Shown here piece after piece: positions 1 through 5,062 of a stretch of DNA of 5,062 nt. Each line of letters opens with the position of its first letter. Positions within the stretch are counted from its first letter, which is position 1. The notes beneath the pieces were generated by a model that saw only the letters and a program-made list of their open reading frames with translations, ran no database searches and was not told the DNA's origin. The stretch is from Gammaproteobacteria bacterium. Lineage in GTDB: Bacteria > Pseudomonadota > Gammaproteobacteria > Chromatiales > Sedimenticolaceae. Position numbers and translations under genes: made by a program. Where the stretch lies: assembly GCA_020445245.1 (NCBI GenBank), contig JAGRHB010000163.1, forward strand, positions 1-5,062, given 5' to 3'.

Positions 1-1
1 C

Positions 2-349
2 CTGATCGAACAGCTTGGAATGTTGCGCGCATTGGGCCTGCATGCCCTGTGCCACCAGAACCTCCTGGAAGACGCACGCCTGACAGGGGCGATCGCCGAC
101 TACCTGCGCGACGCACGGCAATCGCTCGAAGAGGTGGAAGGCGACACACGCTCGATGGTCGTGGTCAGAAGTCAGCGCGCCCTGCGCCGCGTGGCGTGGT
201 TGATGGACGGTAACGCCGCGAAGTACCACCCCTATACCTACTACGAAGAGGTCACTGCGGTCATTGACGACTGGTACGGGCTGTTGCGTTCGCGTATCCG
301 GGCCGATGTCGATACACAGGCAACCGGGCAACAGCTCGCGACGAACTGA
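2..349 (+). CDS. Unrecognised protein, C-terminal part (5' end outside window)
   Basis: An open frame runs from the left edge to a TGA at 347-349. It is open upstream of the first in-frame ATG (position 20), so I read it as the last ~115 residues of a longer protein rather than a gene starting at 20; no Shine-Dalgarno sequence precedes that ATG. The visible part is mostly helical-looking, with alternating Leu/Ala/Arg and acidic residues (LLEDARL..AIADYLRDA, SLEEVEGD), then an aromatic patch (YHPYTYYEEV, DDWYGLL) and a polar tail ending in ATN. There is no signal peptide, membrane segment or cysteine motif in this part. I do not recognise the family. It is the only well-supported plus-strand gene, convergent with the lipoprotein gene. 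Its base composition resembles the GC-rich restriction gene more than the AT-rich lipoprotein gene. Confidence is in a coding region being present, not in a function. Confidence 0.6.
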   Translation: MIEQLGMLRALGLHALCHQNLLEDARLTGAIADYLRDARQSLEEVEGDTRSMVVVRSQRALRRVAWLMDGNAAKYHPYTYYEEVTAVIDDWYGLLRSRIRADVDTQATGQQLATN

Positions 350-625
350 TCAGTCAGCGCCGACATGGCGCTAACGAGCAGGTGTCTCCGGTAGAGTATG
401 AGCAGCGTCACCAAGAACGGCTGGAAAGCGTCTAGAGGACTGGTGGCGATTCACTGCTCTTCACACGGCCTCAAACGTCAGTAAATGATCGTCAAATACG
501 GTCAACGCGGCACAGGATCGACACACCCGGTTGAGACCGCTCCCAAAGCCAGGAGTGGGGTTCGAGAAAACTGTCGGATTCGGTGCTATGGATACAGCTA
601 CGAACTGGTCGGAAAGTTACGTGCG
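350..625. other. Intergenic stretch between convergent genes, no supported gene
   Basis: About 275 bases separate the end of the plus-strand left-edge gene from the end of the minus-strand lipoprotein gene. Apart from the hairpin at 356-372, I see only a small palindrome, GCGC-TAAA-GCGC at 623-634, which overlaps the TAG stop of the extended lipoprotein frame and could act as a weak 3' stem-loop. A 28-codon frame at 398-484 has no good ribosome binding site and no family-like sequence. I see no RNA gene, transposon end or repeat array here. Confidence 0.5.
356..372 (+). terminator. Hairpin just after the left-edge gene, possible 3' stem-loop
   Basis: A perfect 6-bp stem AGCGCC / GGCGCT with a 5-base loop (GACAT) begins 7 bases after the TGA of the left-edge gene. 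There is no U-rich run after it, so it is not a canonical intrinsic terminator. It may stabilise or punctuate the 3' end of that transcript. The position is the main argument for a role. Confidence 0.3.
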
Positions 626-1131
626 CTAAAGCGCTGGCGTGAGATACCAAGGCGTCTGATTTATCTGCTGTTGCTGTATCTGCCGCTGCAGCCGCCGCTG
701 CTCTTGCTCCAGCCGCTGCAGTTTCATGTTGGTCATCATCTGTTGGTACTGAGCAGCCTCGGCAGCTTGCTTCGCCTCGTAACTAGCTTTTTTTGTTGCC
801 TCATTTCTTTGATGTGCTGTTCCACATCCATTCGGCACTTAGCATAGTCGGGAGTGCCCGCGTCAAAACCGAAGTCGCCACACTTTGCTTCCGCCAGCGA
901 TTCCACTGAGCAATCTGCTTGAGTGTGCAACCCTCTTCTTTCAAGCTCTGCCCTAATGACACTATCCTCTTCCTCCACCGGTATCCAATCGCTGTAAAGT
1001 GAATTAGGATTGTATAGGAGGGTGCACAACTCCCATGTAGCGAAGGAACTGGCATTTTCCTTCGTGACGTAAGCCACACACCCGGTGAGGACTGGTACGG
1101 TTGCGACTGCAAACATTAGCCATCTCTTCAA
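626..1131 (-). CDS. Small lipoprotein with an internal -1 frameshift at A_AAA_AAG
   Basis: The start is a TTG at 1131-1129, chosen because a strong GGAGG (1142-1138) sits 6 bases upstream and because it yields a complete lipoprotein signal: MKRW, a hydrophobic stretch, then the lipobox LTGC with Cys18 as the likely lipidated residue. The mature part has WELC, SLYSDW, an acidic EEEDSVIRAELERRGL segment, and CGDFGFDAGTPDYAKCRMDVEQ. This last pattern (aromatic-G-x-x-GTP-x-Y/F-x-x-C) is one I know from many small proteobacterial lipoproteins of unknown function. Frame 0 then runs into a basic, unconvincing tail and stops at 736 (131 aa). Shifting -1 at the heptamer 793-787 gives instead ASYEAKQAAEAAQ followed by a Q/E/R-rich coiled coil and ends at the TAG 628-626, for 168 aa in total. 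Such a tail is usual after the GTP-x-Y motif. The gene is AT-rich (about 40-43% GC in two 60-base lines) compared with its neighbours. The product is probably an envelope lipoprotein of unknown role; the intact form could also be produced by one more A in the run. Confidence 0.65.
787..793 (-). promoter_or_regulatory. A_AAA_AAG slippery heptamer (candidate -1 frameshift site)
   Basis: On the minus strand the codons read CAA-CAA-AAA-AAG, so the heptamer A_AAA_AAG is in the exact phase needed for -1 tandem slippage, as in E. coli dnaX and several insertion sequences. After slippage the next codon is GCT and the frame stays open to 626. A GAGG lies 5 bases upstream (802-799), closer than the ~10 bases of dnaX. 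Downstream there is only a weak imperfect stem, AGC-T-GC/GC-T-GCT (767-752), 19 bases away, plus a possible GGCG/TGCC pairing (776-773 with 764-761). The heptamer is certain; its function is not. Confidence 0.5.
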
Positions 1132-1137
1132 CGCAAT

Positions 1138-1142
1138 CCTCC
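1138..1142 (-). promoter_or_regulatory. Shine-Dalgarno GGAGG that fixes a TTG start
   Basis: GGAGG lies 6 bases before the TTG at 1131-1129. The next in-frame ATG (1116-1114) would be 21 bases away and would remove the basic MKRW start of the signal peptide. The site therefore supports the rare TTG start of the lipoprotein gene. Confidence 0.75.
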
Positions 1143-1151
1143 ATGAGCACC

Positions 1152-1180
1152 AATATCAAGTACCACAGCTTAGCCAACAA
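1152..1180 (-). promoter_or_regulatory. Possible weak promoter of the lipoprotein gene
   Basis: TTGTTG (1180-1175) and GATATT (1157-1152) are separated by 17 bases, giving about four matches to each sigma-70 hexamer. Transcription would begin roughly ten to twenty bases before the GGAGG, giving a very short leader. It lies in the 93-base gap after the restriction gene stop, so read-through from that gene is the alternative. Confidence 0.3.
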
Positions 1181-1224
1181 GAAACCGGTGGTGCCAAACC
1201 TCCTCGACACCCTGGGCGATTCAA

Positions 1225-4200
1225 TCAAAGACTGGCACTGTACGACGAGCCTTCTTTTCGAACTTGCCCAATTGCCTGCAGTGTCTCCAGGAGTTCTTCG
1301 ACTTTCCGCGTCTGCGCGCGCGAGAAGGCTCGCGCCAGCTGTTCCGCACTAATTGGCGCCGGCTGCTCTACCAACGCATCACGCAACGACTTAATTTGTT
1401 CTGGAAGAGTCTTGGGCCACGGCCGCCTTTTCCCGGGCGCCGATTCGACGGCGATGGACTCACCGGCTTCGATCTCTGTTTGCCCGACCTGCTTGCCCCC
1501 GGGATTCTGGAAATCCGGACGGAGCCAGCGTACCTGGCCGCGCGCCTCCTCGGCGGCACGTTCGGCGTTGAGATCGACCAAGCGTTGCAGCAGCGTCTCT
1601 TCGGCCTCGGCCTGGGTGGCGGACTTGTCCGGGCACGGCGTGGTGCCGCCGGGTTTGCCAACCAGAGCCGGCATTAGATCGGACCAACCGTAGGCGTCGA
1701 GTACCGCACCGTCCAGTTCGTCGTGCAGCTGCGCGAGGACCGAAACCAGGCCCTGTTCATAGGCGCTCTTTTCCTTCGGCGAGAGCGGTTCGCCGAGGCG
1801 TAGCTTTTCCAGCACGTTATACATACCAGTCAACGTCAGGTCCGAATGCAGCGCCTGCTGGCGCTTACGGTGAGCATCCAGTAGTTCAGCTAGGGAGCTG
1901 ACATGGGCGCGTTGCTCACTGGATGGATCGGGAAACGGGAAAGGTTCAAAACACGTCACGTTTCGCCACCGCAAATCGTTTCCAACCCCTAATCTGCTTC
2001 CTGCAGCGTCGGACCATAACGCATGAATTCGACTACTGAGTATGCCAAGGGCAAACCCGTTGTCGAGGCAAACGGCGTAAACTGAGTGATCGGGTATCAC
2101 ATCTGTGGACAAGAAAACGAAGAATCGATGTTTCGACGTTTCCAAGGTCGCAATGTATCGCGACAGCCCAGAAAACGCGTCACGCATAGATGCCCTGGGC
2201 TCTCCGAATATCCACCAGCGGTCCCGGTAAGTTTGCCGCTTGTTCTGATCCCGCGCAGGCTTCACCCGCTCTAGCAGAATCTGAAATAGCCCAGGACAGA
2301 GATCCCTAACCTGCTCCAGAGTTAAGCCAAACAAATCGATAACTCGCCGATTTTGGGCTGATTGAGATATGTCGCGGCCGTTTAGGTAGGGCTTCAGGTA
2401 CTTGGCGCAATCCGGCCAGCTGACCGTGAGATCTTCCGCTTCTTTAGGATCTACACGAAACTCTCCAACGAGCGTGACCCCCATGTAGGAAATCTTCTTG
2501 CTACAGAGAAGTGGGCGCGCGCCGGCAACATTCGCACCGACTTTTAGGTCGGCATGCACCTTTCCAAATTTACTTTGCAGGGCACTCGCACCGTCGATTT
2601 CCCGGACGTCGGTTGATACAACAAGGGCCCTTACCTCTCCGGTATGATCGCCACCCTCTGCGACGCTCATCGCAATTCGCACCGCAGCACCGTCGGCACT
2701 GTCAACCCATGGATGGTCGGGGATCGCATAGACCAACGAAATCGGATTCTTCTCCGCCATGTGGTACTCAATCACGCGACGGTTGAAGGCCTGGCGCAAG
2801 CTGTTGGTCGTGATCAGCCCAAAGCGCCTTAGCTTGCCCTCTCTTGCCAGATCGGCGGCATGATGCCACCAGTACATGACGAAGTCGGCCGATTCAGGCA
2901 GGTCCGGGTATGTCTTGCGCAACGCCTCCACATATCCGTCACCCAACGCTTGTCTCATCCTCTTGTTTCCGATGAACGGCGGATTCCCTACCACGAAATC
3001 CGCTTGCGGCCAGCCGGCTTTGCGTGGGTTGAGGTAACGCTCCAGCGGCACGCACGCGGCATCGTCTGGCACGTCCTCACCTGTGACCGGATGCTGTTTC
3101 ATCGTGCGGCCGTCCCAGCGCATGACCGGCCGACCGTCATCGCTGGTGACGTACTCGACACTGCCCCAGGCCAGCACCGCGTCGCGGTTCTCAATGTTGT
3201 GGAAGTCTTTGAGCACCGGCTCAGGCGGGCGGACGTTGCCACGTGTTCGGAAGTGCCACTGGAGGTAGCCAATCCACAGTACTGCCTCGGCGATGCGTGC
3301 GGCACGCGGGTTGATCTCCAAGCCGAGCATCTGGTGCGGGTCGACGGTGACACCGGCCATCTCCAACACGCCCTGGGTGTGGCCGAGTTCGTCGAGCGTG
3401 TTGAGGACTTCGCCCTCCAAGCGCTTCAAGTGCTCCAACGCGACGTATAGGAAGTTGCCCGAACCGCAAGCCGGATCCAGTACGCGCACCTGACACAGGC
3501 GCTCATGAAAGGCGCGAACTTCTGCAATCGCCTTGTCGCGTTTGCCCTGCCGATCCAGCGTAAGCGCGGCAGCCTGCACCGCCGTCCATTCGTCGCGCAG
3601 CGGTTCAATGACGGTCGGCATAACCAGGCGTTCGACGTAGGCACGCGGGGTGTAGTGCGCGCCGAGCTTGTGGCGCTCGTGCGGGTCGAGTGCGCGCTCC
3701 AACAAGGTGCCGAAGATCGCGGGCTCAACGTGCCGCCAGTCGGCGCTCGCCGCTTCAATCAGCAGGTTGATCTGGGCCTTATCGAGCGGCAGCGCATTGG
3801 GCTCAGCAAACAGGCCGCCGTTGAACCGCAACACATCGGCACGAATCTCGGCCGAGAAACCGCCGCTGTTCATCGCGTGCCAAAGACCGGGCAAAAGGCG
3901 CGGGAACAGCTCAGGTTGTTTGCGCGTCTCGCTCAATAGCTCGGTGAAACAGCGGTTCGGTAGCAGGCCAACGTCCTCGGCGAACATCGTGAACAGGCAG
4001 CGCATCAGGAAAGACGCCACCGACTCGGCAGGGTGGCCGCCCGCCTCAAGTGAACGGGCGAGTTTTGCCAGCTTATCGGCGATATTACGTGTTACCCGTG
4101 CCGAGCGGCGAGCCGGGTCGAGGCTTAGCGGGTCGGACCAGACCGCGCGCAGCGTCTCGCGCACGTCGTCGCGGGCGAGATCCTGCAAGCGGATACGGTG

Positions 4201-4671
4201 GCTGCGCGGGTCAGGGAACGGCACATAGGTCGCGCCTGAGCGCGTGAACTCGGCGTACAGCTCGATACTACGTCCCACATCGGTGACGATCAGAAACGGC
4301 GGCCGCCCCTCGTCCGCTGGCAACGCGCGGGCATACTGCTGCGCCTGTCCATGGGCGCGGAGCATGGCAGCGTCCCACGTATCGGTGCCCAGCTCCTTGC
4401 CGGTCTGTTTTGCCTCGCAGACGAAGCAGCCACGCCGGTATAGGTCGATGAAACCATGGCTTTCACTGCCATCCGCGTGGCGGAAACGCACCTTGCGCTC
4501 GAAGACGTAGGCGTTGTTTTCAGTGTCTTGTGAGGCGGGGGTGGGGCGCTCTAGGCCTAGGATCTCGGCGAGCTCGGTCAGAAACAGCTGGTAGTTCGCC
4601 CGTTCTGAGCCGTCAGCGCTTTCCCAGCGCTGGATAAACGAGTCGATTGCGGTATCGGTGGGTGCGTCCAT
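1225..4671 (-). CDS. Type IIL (MmeI-like) single-chain restriction-modification enzyme
   Basis: One polypeptide that should both methylate adenine in its DNA site and cut at a distance, using S-adenosylmethionine. Numbering is from the ATG at 4671 (1148 aa). N-terminus: PD-(D/E)xK nuclease with D76-X9-E86-A-K88, the same spacing as the D70-X9-E80-x-K82 motif described for MmeI. Residues ~190-340: helical connector with [29 protein letters not shown] and KLGAHYT. Methyltransferase: motif [10 protein letters not shown] (399-407), [14 protein letters not shown] (from 449) and catalytic NPPF (563-566). Residues ~730-914: target-recognition domain ending in the family-typical [10 protein letters not shown]. 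Then a helical region and an extra C-terminal part (RWLRPDF at 1048, KTLPEQ at 1087, then a likely winged helix) that makes it longer than MmeI (~919 aa). All key motifs are present, so it looks intact. An upstream GTG at 4719 would add 16 residues, but ATG 4671 matches the usual short lead before the F-I-x-R-W motif; neither has a strong ribosome site. No partner genes lie beside it, as expected for a stand-alone Type IIL system. A modification-only variant or a BREX/DISARM-type methylase is less likely, given the intact nuclease motif. Confidence 0.9.
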   Translation of the reverse strand: MDAPTDTAIDSFIQRWESADGSERANYQLFLTELAEILGLERPTPASQDTENNAYVFERKVRFRHADGSESHGFIDLYRRGCFVCEAKQTGKELGTDTWDAAMLRAHGQAQQYARALPADEGRPPFLIVTDVGRSIELYAEFTRSGATYVPFPDPRSHRIRLQDLARDDVRETLRAVWSDPLSLDPARRSARVTRNIADKLAKLARSLEAGGHPAESVASFLMRCLFTMFAEDVGLLPNRCFTELLSETRKQPELFPRLLPGLWHAMNSGGFSAEIRADVLRFNGGLFAEPNALPLDKAQINLLIEAASADWRHVEPAIFGTLLERALDPHERHKLGAHYTPRAYVERLVMPTVIEPLRDEWTAVQAAALTLDRQGKRDKAIAEVRAFHERLCQVRVLDPACGSGNFLYVALEHLKRLEGEVLNTLDELGHTQGVLEMAGVTVDPHQMLGLEINPRAARIAEAVLWIGYLQWHFRTRGNVRPPEPVLKDFHNIENRDAVLAWGSVEYVTSDDGRPVMRWDGRTMKQHPVTGEDVPDDAACVPLERYLNPRKAGWPQADFVVGNPPFIGNKRMRQALGDGYVEALRKTYPDLPESADFVMYWWHHAADLAREGKLRRFGLITTNSLRQAFNRRVIEYHMAEKNPISLVYAIPDHPWVDSADGAAVRIAMSVAEGGDHTGEVRALVVSTDVREIDGASALQSKFGKVHADLKVGANVAGARPLLCSKKISYMGVTLVGEFRVDPKEAEDLTVSWPDCAKYLKPYLNGRDISQSAQNRRVIDLFGLTLEQVRDLCPGLFQILLERVKPARDQNKRQTYRDRWWIFGEPRASMRDAFSGLSRYIATLETSKHRFFVFLSTDVIPDHSVYAVCLDNGFALGILSSRIHALWSDAAGSRLGVGNDLRWRNVTCFEPFPFPDPSSEQRAHVSSLAELLDAHRKRQQALHSDLTLTGMYNVLEKLRLGEPLSPKEKSAYEQGLVSVLAQLHDELDGAVLDAYGWSDLMPALVGKPGGTTPCPDKSATQAEAEETLLQRLVDLNAERAAEEARGQVRWLRPDFQNPGGKQVGQTEIEAGESIAVESAPGKRRPWPKTLPEQIKSLRDALVEQPAPISAEQLARAFSRAQTRKVEELLETLQAIGQVRKEGSSYSASL

Positions 4672-4772
4672 TCGCCGCGCAGTCTCACTGGAACCGCATC
4701 CGTCCGTCAATTCCGGCACGACTGGAAAAACCTGGGGCCTTCCGTGTTCCAGACGAACGAACGCGGCGAGTT

Positions 4773-4795
4773 GCTTACACTGCGCTTACACAGTG
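4773..4795 (-). promoter_or_regulatory. Direct and inverted repeat upstream of the restriction gene, possible operator
   Basis: On the minus strand the octamer GTGTAAGC occurs twice (4791-4784 and 4780-4773), 11 bp apart, about one helical turn. The same stretch carries an inverted repeat CACTG / CAGTG (4778-4782 and 4791-4795) with 8 bases between the arms. It sits ~100 bp before the ATG of the restriction-modification gene, where a regulator would be expected to bind. No regulator gene is seen next to it. Confidence 0.3.
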
Positions 4796-4837
4796 AAAGC
4801 AGATTCGCCGACCGATTCCGTAAGCTATTGATTTGTA

Positions 4838-4913
4838 TGGTGCCCAGGGGCGGAATCGAACCACCGACACGGGGATTTTCAATCCCCTGCTCTACCGACT
4901 GAGCTACCTGGGC
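4838..4913 (-). tRNA. tRNA-Phe (anticodon GAA)
   Basis: A complete 76-base cloverleaf can be folded by eye. The acceptor stem is GCCCAGG with CCTGGGC (7 of 7 pairs). The D arm is GCTC/GAGC with an AGTCGGTA loop. The anticodon stem is GGGGA/TCCCC around the loop TTGAAAA, so the anticodon is GAA (phenylalanine). The variable loop has 5 bases, and the T arm is GGTGG/CCGCC with the TTCGATT loop. The discriminator base is A and CCA is encoded (4840-4838). A strong promoter lies just upstream. The 3' side faces the restriction-modification gene, and tRNA 3' ends are common integration sites for genomic islands. Confidence 0.98.
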
Positions 4914-4923
4914 GTATACAGAT

Positions 4924-4939
4924 GCGCCGGAGCCGGCGC
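4924..4939 (-). other. GC-rich hairpin in the tRNA-Phe 5' leader
   Basis: GCGCCGG and CCGGCGC flank two bases, giving a stem of 6-7 GC pairs. It lies between the tRNA promoter (-10 at 4957-4952) and the mature tRNA 5' end at 4913, ending 10 bases before it. It would therefore be part of the precursor leader removed by RNase P. No U-run follows on either strand, so it is not an intrinsic terminator for yggX. Confidence 0.5.
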
Positions 4940-4951
4940 GAAAGAGGCGGT

Positions 4952-4980
4952 ATTAAAGCGGCGAAGTCACGGCGAGTCAA
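4952..4980 (-). promoter_or_regulatory. Sigma-70 promoter of tRNA-Phe
   Basis: TTGACT (4980-4975) and TTTAAT (4957-4952) each match five of six consensus positions and are separated by the ideal 17 bases. The start point would be near 4945, about 30 bases before the mature tRNA. It lies just after the yggX stop codon, so the tRNA has its own promoter even if yggX transcription reads into it. Confidence 0.8.
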
Positions 4981-5002
4981 GCCTGCAATGGGCCGCCGGG
5001 CC

Positions 5003-5062
5003 TTACTGCGGCTTGAAATCAGGCGGCGCCTCGGAGCCCTCGCCGAAAAAGAACTTTTCCAT
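5003..5062 (-). CDS. yggX: Probable Fe(2+)-trafficking protein YggX, C-terminal end (5' part outside window)
   Basis: The last 19 codons before a TAA at 5005-5003 read MEKFFFGEGSEAPPDFKPQ. This fits the conserved end of YggX (E. coli: E-M-V-N-F-L-F-E-G-K, six residues later G-Y-T-P), with M-x-x-F-x-F at the start and aromatic-x-P near the end. YggX is a small (~90 aa) cytoplasmic protein linked to protection of iron-sulfur clusters from oxidative damage and is often encoded after mutY. The first Met seen is the internal Met of that motif, not the gene start. The adjacent tRNA-Phe supports the call, because that neighbourhood recurs in Pseudomonas. The fragment is short, so the identity is probable rather than certain. 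Confidence 0.62.
   Translation of the reverse strand: MEKFFFGEGSEAPPDFKPQ

Noticed and set aside
356..380. Possible integron attC end (GCTAAC after a hairpin)
   Set aside because: The bases do not fit the RYYYAAC core, and no partner GTTRRRY site or second pair of arms follows.
398..484. 28-codon plus-strand frame
   Set aside because: Only a weak purine stretch upstream, no hydrophobic or toxin-like pattern, and length well within chance.
535..575. GGTTCGAG at 559-566, possible tRNA remnant or att site
   Set aside because: No T-stem pairing around it and no match to the tRNA-Phe 3' end, so it is not an att copy.
683..721. Direct repeat CCGCTGCAG at 683-691 and 713-721
   Set aside because: Explained by the repeated Leu-Gln-Arg codons of the coiled-coil tail; not an independent element.
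485..847. Plus-strand Leu-rich frame resembling a membrane protein
   Set aside because: The Leu/Pro run is the antisense of the CAG/CTG-rich codons for the Q/L/R coiled coil on the minus strand; it has no ribosome site.
1143..1227. Plus-strand stretch [29 protein letters not shown] that looks somewhat protein-like
   Set aside because: No Shine-Dalgarno sequence, and after 1227 the frame runs antisense through the restriction gene. It may be a tiny gene remnant, but there is not enough to call it.
1004..1228. Minus-strand 74-codon frame starting with TTG at the restriction gene stop
   Set aside because: It overlaps the lipoprotein gene in another frame. The lipoprotein has a strong ribosome site and a lipobox, and this frame has no family-like sequence.
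1085..1693. Long plus-strand frames over the end of the restriction gene (1085-1693, 1264-1677)
   Set aside because: They lie antisense to a well-supported gene with recognisable C-terminal motifs, have Ser/Arg/Pro-rich shadow composition and no ribosome site.
2860..3450. Plus-strand 196-codon frame
   Set aside because: Antisense to the methyltransferase core including NPPF and motif I; an expected shadow in GC-rich DNA.

Overview
The window looks like a piece of a gammaproteobacterial chromosome of moderately high GC. The evidence is at the right edge: the last 19 codons of a minus-strand gene matching the C-terminus of the Fe(2+)-trafficking protein YggX, followed on the same strand by a textbook sigma-70 promoter and a tRNA-Phe(GAA) gene with an encoded CCA end. 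A yggX / tRNA-Phe neighbourhood is a core arrangement I recall from Pseudomonas and related gammaproteobacteria.

Layout, right to left (almost everything is on the minus strand): yggX 3' end (5003-5062); tRNA-Phe promoter and gene (4838-4980); a ~165 bp spacer with a possible operator; one very large gene (1225-4671) for a single-chain MmeI-like (Type IIL) restriction-modification enzyme carrying nuclease, helical, adenine-methyltransferase, target-recognition and C-terminal domains; then an AT-rich small lipoprotein gene (626-1131). A stretch of about 275 bp (350-625) has no gene I can support, and the left edge holds the 3' end of an unrecognised plus-strand gene (2-349).

The tRNA-Phe gene probably marks the edge of a variable region. 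Core DNA (yggX, tRNA) lies on one side and accessory cargo (a solitary restriction-modification gene and a low-GC lipoprotein gene) lies just past the 3' end of the tRNA. No integrase, transposase or second copy of the tRNA 3' end is present, so this is an inference.

The most interesting signal is in the lipoprotein gene. Its conserved N-terminal part and its plausible Q/E/R-rich coiled-coil C-terminal part lie in two frames joined exactly by an in-frame A_AAA_AAG heptamer, the dnaX/IS-type -1 slippery sequence, inside a seven-A run. This could be programmed frameshifting, a phase-variable homopolymer, or a one-base deletion or sequencing error. The second point of interest is a drop in GC over the target-recognition domain of the restriction enzyme, which suggests a swapped specificity module.
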